DNA of 64,000 nt from an uncultured Faecalicatena sp. Lineage in GTDB: Bacteria; Bacillota; Clostridia; Lachnospirales; Lachnospiraceae. The position numbers and the translations under genes are program-made. The stretch covers positions 1 to 64,000 of the forward strand of contig CAOKHZ010000023.1 of assembly GCA_948468385.1 (NCBI GenBank), read 5' to 3'. This document shows positions 26,142 to 35,369 of the stretch, piece after piece (the stretch's first letter is position 1; every line of letters starts with the position of its first letter). A model generated the notes under the pieces. It made no database searches. It had not been told where the DNA came from and worked only from the letters and a program-made list of their open reading frames with translations.

Positions 26142-27716
26142 ATGAGAAAGAACGTAGTGGTAATTATGACGGACGACCAGGGATACTGGTCGCTGGGCTG
26201 TGCGGGAAACAAGGACGCGCATACGCCGAACATTGACCGGTTGGCGGAGAGGGGAATTCGATTTGACAATTTTTTCTGCGTGTCTCCGGTGTGTTCCCCG
26301 GCGAGAGCGTCTTTTTTTACGGGAAACATCCCGTCCGCGCATGGAATTACGGACTGGCTGGACGGCGGGAATTTGGACGCGAGAAAATATGAGGTGACAA
26401 ACACGCCCGCCTATGCTTCCGAGCGGGAGGCGATCAATTATCTGGAAGGGCAGATGACCTTCACGGATTTATTGCGGGAGAACGGCTATACTTGCGCGCT
26501 TGCGGGAAAATGGCATCTGGGAAACAGCGTGGAACCACAGCACGGGTTCACGAAGTGGTTTTCCGTTCCGCTGGGACATTCGCCCTATATTGACCCGCCG
26601 TTGATTGAAAACGAGACGGTGTATCCGGGAAAAGGGTTCGTGACGGACTTGATTACGGACAAGAGTGTCGAATATATTCAGGAGCTGGCTCCAAAGGCGA
26701 AGGAAGGGGACGCGCCGTTTTACATTTCCGTGCATTATACGGCACCGCACAGCCCGTGGGGAAAGCTGACGCAGCCGCCGACTTGGTATGAGTACTATAA
26801 GAATTGTGAGTTTGATTCCGTTCCCTTTGAACCAATGCACAAAAATGCCATCTTTACTTGTGAGTCCCCGTACTTCGCGTTTGGTGCCGAAGCCACGGAG
26901 GTGGAGCCTTTGAGGCGGGAATTGCTTAGCGGATATTTTGGTGCCATCGCGGCCATGGACGAGGGCGTCGGAAGGATTATGAAGGAGTTGGAGGAGCAGG
27001 GCATCCTGGATGACACCATCGTGGTTTTTACTTCGGACAACGGAATGAATACCGGCCATCACGGCATCTGGGGAAAGGGAAATGGAACCTACCCGCAAAA
27101 CATGTATGACACTTCCGTGAAAATTCCGTTCATTCTTTTTGACGCGTCGCAAGACGAAAAGGGAGTGGTTAGGGAAAACCTATACAGCCATTATGACTTT
27201 ATGCCGACATTGGTAGAACTGCTGGACTTAAGGCTGACGAAAGAGGAGCAGGAAAAGCTAAAAGTCCTGCCGGGACACAGTTTTAAGGCGGCGTTAAAGA
27301 GCGAGGAACCGGACGAGGACAAGGCCGTGGTGATTTACAGCGAATATGGTCCGGTTCGCATGATTCGGACGAAAAAGTGGAAATATATTCATTGCTATCC
27401 GAAGGGGCCAAACGAGTTGTACGACTTGGAGCATGACCCGGGTGAAGCGAAGAACTTGATTGACGCGCCGGAGCATCAGGAGCGGGCGCATAAAATGAAA
27501 TGGCAGTTGGACAGCTGGTTCGTGGAGTACGTGGATCCGCGCAAGGACGCGACCAAGGACAATAATACCGGGAACGGGCAGATTTGTAAAAACGGTCTGG
27601 ATTCCAACGGCAGAAAATGCTTTACCAACATGCCGACGATTGGCGTGCCGTACATGGAGGCCATCGACCTGATGAAACAGCAAGTGGCAAGGTACATCCA
27701 ACCAGAGGAGAAGTGA
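26142..27716 (+). CDS. Type I (formylglycine-dependent) sulfatase
   Basis: A 524-residue arylsulfatase-A-like enzyme. The metal site starts with MTDDQGYWSLG; Cys 51 in CSPAR is the residue converted to formylglycine, so it is the Cys-type sequence C-x-P-x-R. GKWHLG and FTSDNG further on are standard sulfatase motifs. No signal peptide is visible, so the enzyme is probably cytoplasmic and acts on imported sulfated sugars. No anaerobic maturase (anSME) gene is in the window, so maturation must be encoded elsewhere. GGAGAG precedes the ATG. A sulfatase in a rhamnosidase-rich locus suggests a sulfated glycan or host mucin link, not proven. Confidence 0.9.
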   Translation: MRKNVVVIMTDDQGYWSLGCAGNKDAHTPNIDRLAERGIRFDNFFCVSPVCSPARASFFTGNIPSAHGITDWLDGGNLDARKYEVTNTPAYASEREAINYLEGQMTFTDLLRENGYTCALAGKWHLGNSVEPQHGFTKWFSVPLGHSPYIDPPLIENETVYPGKGFVTDLITDKSVEYIQELAPKAKEGDAPFYISVHYTAPHSPWGKLTQPPTWYEYYKNCEFDSVPFEPMHKNAIFTCESPYFAFGAEATEVEPLRRELLSGYFGAIAAMDEGVGRIMKELEEQGILDDTIVVFTSDNGMNTGHHGIWGKGNGTYPQNMYDTSVKIPFILFDASQDEKGVVRENLYSHYDFMPTLVELLDLRLTKEEQEKLKVLPGHSFKAALKSEEPDEDKAVVIYSEYGPVRMIRTKKWKYIHCYPKGPNELYDLEHDPGEAKNLIDAPEHQERAHKMKWQLDSWFVEYVDPRKDATKDNNTGNGQICKNGLDSNGRKCFTNMPTIGVPYMEAIDLMKQQVARYIQPEEK

Positions 27717-27720
27717 AAAT

Positions 27721-27776
27721 ACGCACTGCGGCGTGCGCGGTAGTACGATGTGCGAGGCGGCTGCCGCAGTGTGTAT
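27721..27776 (+). terminator. Long-loop hairpin after the sulfatase gene
   Basis: ACTGCGGC / GCCGCAGT arms with a long loop, followed by GTGTATTTTG. Moderately convincing. Confidence 0.45.
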
Positions 27777-27807
27777 TTTGTCAGCATAGCTGACTTGTGC
27801 GCCGCCG

Positions 27808-27830
27808 CAAGAACGCCGGTGGCGTTCTTG
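27808..27830 (-). terminator. Terminator of the AraC gene at 27835
   Basis: Perfect 10-bp stem CAAGAACGCC / GGCGTTCTTG with a 3-base loop, immediately beyond the AraC stop codon. Confidence 0.6.
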
Positions 27831-27834
27831 AAAT

Positions 27835-28923
27835 TTACGCATGTTTTAGGGCGTATTCTTTCTTATAAACGGACGGCGAGACCCCATGGTGGTTTTTAAA
27901 TACCCTGCTGAGGTGGGAGGGCGTGGCAAAGCCGCACAAATAAGAAATTTCGTCCAGGGTCAGGCTGGTGTCAATCAGGTATTGTTCCACCATGTTCAAA
28001 CGTATGCCCGTCAGGAGGGAATTGAACGTGTCGCCCGTTTTTTCTTTTACGATTTTACAAATATATTGCTTGCTGAAATGAATGTGTTCCGATAGGGTGC
28101 TCAAACTGGCGGTTTGATAATTCTGCTTTAAATACGTTACAATCTGCTGATACTGCTGGTCGTGCCGCGAGACCTTGACGGAAGAGTCCATGGTCGTGTT
28201 TTCATCGCGCAGGATGGCGGCAAATAAAAGGGTGAGATAGCTTTTCATCGTGCTGTTGCTATATTTGTCCTGGTTGATATATTCCGCAAAAATGGTCAGC
28301 ACGAATGTCCGAATGGCTTCATTTTCCTTTGTATGCAGAGCCAGATAGGTCATCGTATGCTTGGCGGCAAGCGAGTTTGCGATAAAGCTTGTAATCATCG
28401 GGTGCTCCTGGAAGATGCTTTTATATTCCGCCGCGACGAAGGAATTCCTAAGGTTTAAGCAGATGCAAATGCTTTCCAGGGAAGTCTCCAGGGCATAGTA
28501 AACGCCGGACGGGACGAGGTAAAAATCCCCGGCATTTAATGTAAAGGACTGGTCGTCCAAATGTAGCGCGCCATGCCCCTCCATGAGGTAAATCAAGGTA
28601 TAGTAATTACATTTATGGCGGAGCGCGTTCGGAAAATTGAACTGCTTCGCCGCAGAAAAGTCATATCCGCTGATAATGTTCATGCCATCGGTAATGATTC
28701 CCACGTCGGTAATATGTTTGGGTAACTTCACGCTGTTTAGTGCGAATGGAAAATAAAAACGGGACAGATTTTGACTTTTAATAATGTAATTGTTAAAATA
28801 CTCCTCGTAAGTCTTATAGTCGTTGTAGTTCTTGGGAGACTTGGAATATTCTATAAAGGAAATCTCCAGGTTCGTCAGGTTCTGGAGAATATGGTAAACT
28901 TGTTTGTCATCAACGAACTTCAT
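27835..28923 (-). CDS. AraC-family transcriptional regulator
   Basis: A 362-residue protein. Residues about 115-190 are a cupin-like sensor (YYTLIYLMEGHGALHLDDQS) and the last 100 residues the AraC DNA-binding region (HIHFSKQYICKIVKEKTGDT; GFATPSHLSRVFKNHHGVSP). A G-rich ribosome site precedes the ATG, and a well-spaced promoter lies at 29028-29056. Divergent from the GH39 gene at 29228 and convergent with the sulfatase, so it probably governs GH39 and the following transporter. Confidence 0.9.
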   Translation of the reverse strand: MKFVDDKQVYHILQNLTNLEISFIEYSKSPKNYNDYKTYEEYFNNYIIKSQNLSRFYFPFALNSVKLPKHITDVGIITDGMNIISGYDFSAAKQFNFPNALRHKCNYYTLIYLMEGHGALHLDDQSFTLNAGDFYLVPSGVYYALETSLESICICLNLRNSFVAAEYKSIFQEHPMITSFIANSLAAKHTMTYLALHTKENEAIRTFVLTIFAEYINQDKYSNSTMKSYLTLLFAAILRDENTTMDSSVKVSRHDQQYQQIVTYLKQNYQTASLSTLSEHIHFSKQYICKIVKEKTGDTFNSLLTGIRLNMVEQYLIDTSLTLDEISYLCGFATPSHLSRVFKNHHGVSPSVYKKEYALKHA

Positions 28924-29027
28924 CGAAAATATCCCCCCATATCAAAAATGATTCCGATTTGAGCCTGCGCGATCCATAGTGGTTGGCAGACACTGAAAAG
29001 AAAGCGAAAACTTATAACGACAATTAC

Positions 29028-29056
29028 AGTATAGTCGGTTTTTGTGAAAAAGGCAA
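29028..29056 (-). promoter_or_regulatory. Sigma-A promoter of the AraC gene at 27835
   Basis: Minus strand: -35 TTGCCT (29051-29056), 17-base spacer, -10 TATACT (29028-29033). The remainder of the 28924-29227 gap shows no gene. Confidence 0.7.
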
Positions 29057-29227
29057 GAATTGTTTCATCAGAGATAAGCCGGTTGGAAAATGATTCGTAA
29101 AAGCCAAGAAATGGGATATCCAAGAGATTCAAAGAATCCAAAAAAGTAAGTAAAATAAAAACAAGAATACAAAAGGGATGTTTTTGTGGAAAAAGGTCTC
29201 GAATTTTTTAAGACATAGGAGGGCACG

Positions 29228-30784
29228 ATGGAATTTACAATTAGAAATGACGTGGAAAGGGAAAAGACAAATAAGCATTGGCAATATTGCGTCGGTTCCG
29301 GTCAGGCGAAGTTGGCGCTTCGCTCCGATTATGCAAAACAATTGAAGTTTATCCATGACGAGCTGGGGATTGAAAGGGTGCGGTTTCATGGCATTTTTGA
29401 CGACAGCATGCAGGCCTACATGGGATTGGATGATTTCATGCCGTTGCCGGGGAGCAAAAGATTTCGCAATTATTGTTTTCATCAGATTGGCGTGGCATAT
29501 GACAATGTGCTGGCGGCGGGGATGAAGCCGTGGGTCGAGCTGTCATTTATGCCTTCACGATTGGCGAAGTCCAACAAGAAGGTGACGGTCAACGCGGACG
29601 GGCGTTGTACCATGCCGAAAAATGACAAGGAATGGGAAACGTTCATTCAGGCGTTTATTCGCTTCTTGATTCATCGCTATGGGAGGAAGGAAATCGTGAC
29701 ATGGAATTTCGAGGTGTGGAACGAGCCCAACATGTCTACCTTTTTCAATGGCACGCAGCAGGATTATTTTCACTTATATGAGATCACCGCAAGGGCAATC
29801 AAGGCCGTCGACCCGGATATCATGGTGGGCGGGCCGGCCACGGCGACCGGATGCTGGATCGGGGAGTTCATAGATTTTTGTGAGAAAAATAAGGTGCCGT
29901 GCGATTTTATTTCCACGCACAATTATCCGGGGGACGGCATCGGGGAAGTATTTCTTGGAAAGCTTATGTTCGACGCGATTGTGGGCGGCGCGCGGCGATT
30001 GCATAAAATCGGGTCGGGCAGGACGCTTGACGGATGCCAGGCCGTCATGGTGGACAAGTCGGAGCAGGAGGAAATGCCTAAGGGACAGATGCGCGTAATG
30101 GCAAAGAGAGTATATGACACGGTAAATGGAAGGTATCCGATTTATTTTACTGAATGGAATTGCAACGCCATCCTGATGTCGGCGACGAATGACACGAAAA
30201 AGGTATCCTGCTTTCAAGTCAAGTCCATCAGCGAGATGGAAGGCTATGTGACGGGGAGCTCGATTTGGGCGTTCAGTGATATTTTTGACGAATTCATGAT
30301 GATGCCGGACGAGTTTTCCGGTGGATTCGGCCTGCTGACGGTGAGCGGGATTCCCAAGCCGCAGTTCTACGCGCTCAAGCTGATGAGCATGGCGGGGGAG
30401 CGAAAATACAAGCTTCCCTATACCAATGACGAAATCGAGGTTACGGTATATGAGAGCGAGAGGCAAAAGCAAATATTCGTATACCGGCAGCGCATGAAAA
30501 ACGTGAACGAACCGGCGATGCCCTACCGAATCAAGATGGAACTTCCACAAACCGTGAAAAGCATCACGCGGTACCAGATTGACGATACACATTGCAATCC
30601 GAAGAAAGTGTGGGAGGACATGGGAAAACCGATGGAGCTAAACAAAAGCGAGATTGAAAAAATAAAAGAAAAATCGTCATTGAAAGGAACGGCAGTGGAA
30701 GAAAGACGCGAGGACGGAAACGTCGTTCTTGAAAACAAGCTGGGGGTAAATGATTTACATTGCTATGTCATCGAGTTGGAATAA
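29228..30784 (+). CDS. GH39 glycosidase (beta-xylosidase type)
   Basis: A 518-residue cytoplasmic TIM-barrel enzyme. The acid/base Glu 166 lies in VWNEPN and the nucleophile Glu 309 in FTEWN, both at the expected strands 4 and 7 for clan GH-A; the N-terminal FRVRFHG-like stretch (ERVRFHGIFDD) and the C-terminal beta-sandwich fit GH39. Known activities are beta-xylosidase, alpha-iduronidase and, in some clades, arabinopyranosidase or galactosidase. AGGAGGGC lies 6 bases before the ATG. The next gene, 328 bases on, is a GPH transporter. Confidence 0.88.
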   Translation: MEFTIRNDVEREKTNKHWQYCVGSGQAKLALRSDYAKQLKFIHDELGIERVRFHGIFDDSMQAYMGLDDFMPLPGSKRFRNYCFHQIGVAYDNVLAAGMKPWVELSFMPSRLAKSNKKVTVNADGRCTMPKNDKEWETFIQAFIRFLIHRYGRKEIVTWNFEVWNEPNMSTFFNGTQQDYFHLYEITARAIKAVDPDIMVGGPATATGCWIGEFIDFCEKNKVPCDFISTHNYPGDGIGEVFLGKLMFDAIVGGARRLHKIGSGRTLDGCQAVMVDKSEQEEMPKGQMRVMAKRVYDTVNGRYPIYFTEWNCNAILMSATNDTKKVSCFQVKSISEMEGYVTGSSIWAFSDIFDEFMMMPDEFSGGFGLLTVSGIPKPQFYALKLMSMAGERKYKLPYTNDEIEVTVYESERQKQIFVYRQRMKNVNEPAMPYRIKMELPQTVKSITRYQIDDTHCNPKKVWEDMGKPMELNKSEIEKIKEKSSLKGTAVEERREDGNVVLENKLGVNDLHCYVIELE

Positions 30785-31112
30785 AAAATGCCAGGCGCAA
30801 GGGAGGGCGGATGCCGGTCACGTTCCCGGGTTGTTATGAGGACACGTCGTTTTATCCCAATTTCCTGAGAGGATATAATGACGTATATTACAATGTTCAT
30901 TCTGGCAGCCCCGTGCGGTTTTGCTTTTTTTTCTTTTTGGAAAAGAGAAATTCTGTTTCCCGTATTGACATGCGTTTTGTTTCACCAGAGACAAAAACGT
31001 GCTAAAAAATTCAAAAATCACGGGTGTTTGAATATGGCAGAGATTCAAATGAGGCAAAAAGGAGGATACAATTAGTGTCAAGAAAATAAAAAGGAATAGG
31101 GAGGTACTGGGA
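30785..31112. other. Intergenic leader before the transporter
   Basis: Contains a TATAAT hexamer (30874-30879) with no good -35 box and a T-rich tract near 30928-30940. A short open frame at 30790-31005 shows no protein-like composition and is not called. The transporter may have its own weak or activated promoter here. Confidence 0.35.
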
Positions 31113-32627
31113 ATGAGTACACAGGTACAAAGGTTGAATATTGCCGATGAAAAATTTCCTGGGAAGAAGGCGTTGGGATTTTCTCTGGTGAGGCTGGGAA
31201 ATATCCTCGCGGGATTGATGATCGGTGAGATTACTTATTTTGCAACGAACAGTCTGGGGCTGGCAGCGGCGGCGATTTCCATGGGTGTGGCAATCAAGAC
31301 GGCTATCGATGCGGTGACGGATTTGATTATGGGAACGATTGTGGATCGGACGCACACGAAGTTCGGGAAGGCCAGGCCGTATGTGTTTGCTGGGATTTTG
31401 ATGTGGCTCTCTCTGGTAGCGTGCTTTGCCGTCCCGACAAGTTGGTTTGCCGGGTTGTCCGCCGAGAGCAGGAACATGGCACTTGTCGTGTACATCACGA
31501 TATTTTCCACGTTGGAAAGCGCGGTATTTTCCACGATGGCGGCCATTGCCTACGAGACGCATATCAAGCGCGCCATCGTAAAAGAAGATAATCGAATCAA
31601 GGCCTTGACCATTATCGGCGTGATTTATGCGATTGGGTCGCTTGTCCTGCAGATGGGACTTCCGGCCATCATCAGCATCTTCCACGGCTCACAGCAGGGA
31701 TTCATTATTATGGCGGTCGTGACGGCTGTGTTTGGCATTTTCTCGTGTATCGCTTGTTTCGTCCTCTGTCCGGAGTATACGGAAGAAGAGTTGGCGGCAT
31801 TTGGCGGTTATGACGCGAAGCAGGCCAAAGAAAATGTTCCGATAGGTACGTTTCTAAAAAGCGTGTTAAAAAATAAATATCTGGTGATGTACACGATTAT
31901 CAATTTTTTGTACATGATGATTTTGATGAGTTCCTTTACCGTGGGACAATATTATTTTCAGTATGTGTTTGGAAATCTGGCGACATTTTCCATTGTCATG
32001 GCGATGTCGGCTCTGATGCTTCCGATTTACATCTTTATTCCGAAGATTTGTAAGAAGTTCGGAGTGGCCACGGTTATTAGCGGCACCATGGTGATTGCCT
32101 GCGTCGGGGTCGTTATCCGCCTACTTGCGCCGACCCTTTTACCGGCACAGTGCATCGGGTATTTGTGTGTCAGCCTGCCCAACATCTTTGTCGCTTGTGT
32201 CGGCTCGCAGATTAACTTTGAATGTATGGAATACGGGCGTTATAAAACCGGAGTTATTGCAGAGGGAATGTACTCGGCGTTTGTAAGCTTTGCCCAGAAA
32301 ATGTCCACCAGTTTAAGCAGCGTCATGGTTGGCGTGGTTCTTTCCACGACGGGATTTGATGCGTTGACGAAAGCCGTTATGGAAAATGGATTTAAAGATT
32401 GGGAAGAGTTGGCCGCCCTCGGTGACGCGGGATTTAATCAGTATGTGGCAGGCGGTGTGGAAACGGTGAACGGGGCAATGAATGGAATCAGCTTTGCCTA
32501 TAACTGGATTCCGCTTATCTTTCTGGTGATTAGCATTATTCTGTTCCGTTTCTTCCATCTGGAGTCTGACTTGAAAAAACTGCGCGTGGAAAACGGCCTG
32601 AACGAGGACGGAAGCGCGAGGGAGTAA
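31113..32627 (+). CDS. GPH-family sugar:cation symporter
   Basis: A 504-residue transporter with about 12 hydrophobic segments and the GPH motif: KTAIDAVTDLIMG followed by VDRTHTKFGKARPYV. It is longer than the other two GPH proteins here, mainly through an insertion between the last two helices (around residues 415-460). AGGGAGG precedes the start. The GH39 gene lies upstream and GH2 downstream after a terminator, so xylose- or galactose-containing oligosaccharides are plausible cargo. Confidence 0.87.
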   Translation: MSTQVQRLNIADEKFPGKKALGFSLVRLGNILAGLMIGEITYFATNSLGLAAAAISMGVAIKTAIDAVTDLIMGTIVDRTHTKFGKARPYVFAGILMWLSLVACFAVPTSWFAGLSAESRNMALVVYITIFSTLESAVFSTMAAIAYETHIKRAIVKEDNRIKALTIIGVIYAIGSLVLQMGLPAIISIFHGSQQGFIIMAVVTAVFGIFSCIACFVLCPEYTEEELAAFGGYDAKQAKENVPIGTFLKSVLKNKYLVMYTIINFLYMMILMSSFTVGQYYFQYVFGNLATFSIVMAMSALMLPIYIFIPKICKKFGVATVISGTMVIACVGVVIRLLAPTLLPAQCIGYLCVSLPNIFVACVGSQINFECMEYGRYKTGVIAEGMYSAFVSFAQKMSTSLSSVMVGVVLSTTGFDALTKAVMENGFKDWEELAALGDAGFNQYVAGGVETVNGAMNGISFAYNWIPLIFLVISIILFRFFHLESDLKKLRVENGLNEDGSARE

Positions 32628-32658
32628 CACGTTTGGAACAAGGAAGGAATTAGAAAGA

Positions 32659-32680
32659 GCCGCCATTTGGCGGCCTTTTT
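32659..32680 (+). terminator. Intrinsic terminator after GPH transporter
   Basis: GCCGCC / GGCGGC stem with an ATTT loop, then CTTTTT. Confidence 0.8.
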
Positions 32681-32762
32681 AAAACAGCCGTGGCGGCGCA
32701 GGTCAAAAAGAGAAAAAACGCAAAAAAGTTGGAATTGGAAGTGCGGGGAAGGAGAAAACAGA

Positions 32763-35264
32763 ATGAAAATAACAAGCTTTAATCAGAACTGGAAATTTTA
32801 TAATGACATGCGGGGGACGGATGAGCAAATGGTAAACCTACCCCATGACGCGATGTTGACGGAAAAGCGTCTGGCAAACGGGAAGACGGGGGCGGCGGGA
32901 GGATTTTTCCCGGGCGGCCGTTACGTTTACCGAAAAAATCTGTTCGGGGCGGAGGAATATAGGGACAAATCCATCTATTTGGAATTTGAAGGAATTTATA
33001 TGAAATCCACCGTCTATCTCAACGAGGAAAAGGTGGGCGGTTGGATTTATGGGTACACGGGCTTTTACGTGGATTTGACCGACAAGCTTCGCATCGGCGA
33101 GGACAATGAAATCAAGGTGGTGGCAGACAATACGCAGACCCCCAACAGCCGCTGGTATTCCGGCAGCGGGATTTACCGTAACGTAAACCTTCTGGTGGGG
33201 GACAAACGTCATGTCAAGTTGGACGGCGTGAAGGTGGTGACGGAGCGTATTCATCCGGCAGTCATCTCCGTGCGGACGGAGGTGGATGATGTTCATGCTG
33301 ACGGCTTTCATGGCGACGGTTCTCATGATGCCGGTTTGAACCGGGAAACGGCCTTTGCCGATTTGGACGTGAAGGTCGAGGTGTATGAGTACCATAAAGG
33401 GTTTGACACGACCGGAAAAATAAAGGCGTTGGAGGACGGTGACGTTCCGGTTGCGACCGGAAGCGGCACGGATTGCCGTATCGAGATGGGGGATGTTGCG
33501 CTGTGGGACGAAGAATCTCCCAACTTGTATCAGGTTCGCGTGATGTTGATGGAAGGGGAAATGCTCGTAGACGAGCAATCCGTGGTCACGGGGATTCGCC
33601 TGCTTGACTGGAACGCGGAAAAGGGAATCCTGGTAAACGGTAAAAGCGTGAAGCTGCGGGGCGGCTGCATTCACCATGACAACGGCATTCTGGGAGCTTG
33701 TGCGCCCTATGCGGCGGAATATCGGAAGGCGAAGATATTAAAAAAAGCGGGATTTAACGCAATTCGTTCCGCGCACAACCCGATTTGCAAGGAAATGCTG
33801 GCGGCGTGTGACGAACTGGGAATCTATGTCATGGACGAGACATTTGACCAGTGGCAGTTTCCCAAGACCAGTTATGATTATGCGCTCTATTTTGACAAGG
33901 AATGGGAGAAGGATTGCCGTGCACTGATTTTGAAAGACCGCAATCATCCGTCCGTTATCATGTATTCGATTGGAAATGAAATCGGGGATACAGGAAAGGC
34001 AAGTGGAAAGGAAGTCAGCCGCCGTTTATCACAATTTTTCCATAAGCATGACGCGACACGCCCCACGACGAACTGCATCAATCCCGTGGTATCCGCGATG
34101 GGCGGGACTCCGGGGGCGAAAAACGTGACGGCGGACGATATCGTAAATCCATACGAGGAGACGGCGGGAAGCCAGGCGACGGCGAGCCTTCTGGCCAATA
34201 TGATTGCGACGATGGTTCCGATTATTTCCAGGGTGCTGGGAAAGCCTAAAAAAGTGGAAAAACTGCTGCGGCCTTGTTTTGACGAGGTCGATATCGTGGG
34301 ATACAATTATGCAGAGCAGTGCTATGAGCCACATCATGAGTGGGCACCAAAGAGAATTATGGTTGGCTCGGAAACATACCCGCAGAGCGTGGCTATGCGG
34401 TGGCCGATGATTATGCGCAACCCATATGTCGTCGGGGACTTTATGTGGACGGCAGTGGACTATCTGGGAGAGGCCGGGGTCGGCGTGCCGATTTATGGAA
34501 CGACGAGAGGTGGATTTAACCGCCCGTACCCTTGCATAAGCGGTGGATGCGGTGTCATTGACTTGGTTGGACGAACCGAAACCGAAGGTTATCACGCGGC
34601 GATTGCCTGGGGACAATATCATAAGCCTTATATCGCTGTTCGTCCGGTCAATCATTCCGGGGAAAAATATTTTTTCGGTACATGGAGAGGAACCGACGCG
34701 GTGGCCAGTTGGAGTTGGACGGGAATGGATGGGCGCATGGCAGAAATTGAAGTCTACAGCGAAGGAGAGAGCGTGGAAGTGTTTCAGGACGGCGTTTCGT
34801 TGGGAAAACAGATGTTGGAGTACTGCAAGGCCAAATATAAGACGACGTATCGGGCGGGGGAACTGAGAGCCGTCAGTTATGATGAAAAGGGAACCGTACT
34901 GGGCGAGGAGACGTTAAAGAGCGCTGGACAAGGCATGAGGCTTTTGGTGTCGGCGGAAGCGACCAGGTTGAGGGCGGACGCGGAGGACATGACGTTCGTG
35001 TCCGTGGAGCTTACGGACGAGAATGGCATCTTAAAATTACTGTGCGACCGGAAAGTGGATGTTTGCGTGAGCGGCGCGGGCGTGCTGGCGGGCATCGGCA
35101 GCGGAAACCCGGTGACGGAGGAATCCTTCTTGGGCGACAGTTATACGACGTGGTTTGGCAGGATGGGTTTTTATGTCAGAAGCAACGGGGAAACGGGGAC
35201 GGCACGCGTGAAAGTTTCGGCGAACGGCGTGGAGGATGAATGCATCGAGTTGACGTTTTGTTAG
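32763..35264 (+). CDS. GH2 glycosidase (beta-galactosidase-like)
   Basis: An 833-residue cytoplasmic enzyme starting at ATG 32763 (GGAAGGAG before it; an in-frame start at 32667 lies in the previous terminator). Order: sugar-binding domain (residues about 1-160, RWYSGSGIYRNV), Ig-like domain (about 165-285), TIM barrel (about 290-600) with acid/base Glu 406 in IGNEIG and nucleophile Glu 537 in GSETYP, then C-terminal beta domains. The Ig-like domain carries a 3 x 15-bp in-frame repeat (VHADG-FHGDG-SHDAG). It could be a beta-galactosidase, beta-glucuronidase or beta-mannosidase; the barrel motifs favour the beta-galactosidase branch. Confidence 0.88.
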   Translation: MKITSFNQNWKFYNDMRGTDEQMVNLPHDAMLTEKRLANGKTGAAGGFFPGGRYVYRKNLFGAEEYRDKSIYLEFEGIYMKSTVYLNEEKVGGWIYGYTGFYVDLTDKLRIGEDNEIKVVADNTQTPNSRWYSGSGIYRNVNLLVGDKRHVKLDGVKVVTERIHPAVISVRTEVDDVHADGFHGDGSHDAGLNRETAFADLDVKVEVYEYHKGFDTTGKIKALEDGDVPVATGSGTDCRIEMGDVALWDEESPNLYQVRVMLMEGEMLVDEQSVVTGIRLLDWNAEKGILVNGKSVKLRGGCIHHDNGILGACAPYAAEYRKAKILKKAGFNAIRSAHNPICKEMLAACDELGIYVMDETFDQWQFPKTSYDYALYFDKEWEKDCRALILKDRNHPSVIMYSIGNEIGDTGKASGKEVSRRLSQFFHKHDATRPTTNCINPVVSAMGGTPGAKNVTADDIVNPYEETAGSQATASLLANMIATMVPIISRVLGKPKKVEKLLRPCFDEVDIVGYNYAEQCYEPHHEWAPKRIMVGSETYPQSVAMRWPMIMRNPYVVGDFMWTAVDYLGEAGVGVPIYGTTRGGFNRPYPCISGGCGVIDLVGRTETEGYHAAIAWGQYHKPYIAVRPVNHSGEKYFFGTWRGTDAVASWSWTGMDGRMAEIEVYSEGESVEVFQDGVSLGKQMLEYCKAKYKTTYRAGELRAVSYDEKGTVLGEETLKSAGQGMRLLVSAEATRLRADAEDMTFVSVELTDENGILKLLCDRKVDVCVSGAGVLAGIGSGNPVTEESFLGDSYTTWFGRMGFYVRSNGETGTARVKVSANGVEDECIELTFC
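33291..33335 (+). repeat. Three 15-bp in-frame tandem repeats in the GH2 gene
   Basis: Three imperfect units at 33291, 33306 and 33321 encode VHADG, FHGDG and SHDAG, a His/Asp/Gly-rich loop inserted in the Ig-like domain. Confidence 0.75.
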
Positions 35265-35282
35265 GTGCTTGTGGCAAGGAAG

Positions 35283-35332
35283 CTCCGCGCGACTATACCA
35301 GGCTCGAAAAGATTGTGCCAAGTAGTGCGGAG
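35283..35332 (+). ncRNA. Structured leader of the GH78 gene at 35370 (leader family, member A)
   Basis: Stem CTCCGC (35283-35288) pairs with GCGGAG (35327-35332) and encloses ACTATACCAGGCTCGAAA and CCAAGT, the same core found in the leaders at 40718-40806 and 45200-45345. The similarity goes on toward the ribosome site (TATTCACTCGTAAGC, then ATGATAGGGAGG). It is sense-oriented and ends about 35 bases before the ATG. Confidence 0.5.
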
Positions 35333-35369
35333 TGTATTCACTCGTAAGCGTTTATGATAGGGAGGTTTG

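Noticed and set aside
30790..31005. Short coding gene before the GPH transporter
   Set aside because: Composition is not protein-like, there is no ribosome site, and it ends in T-rich leader sequence.
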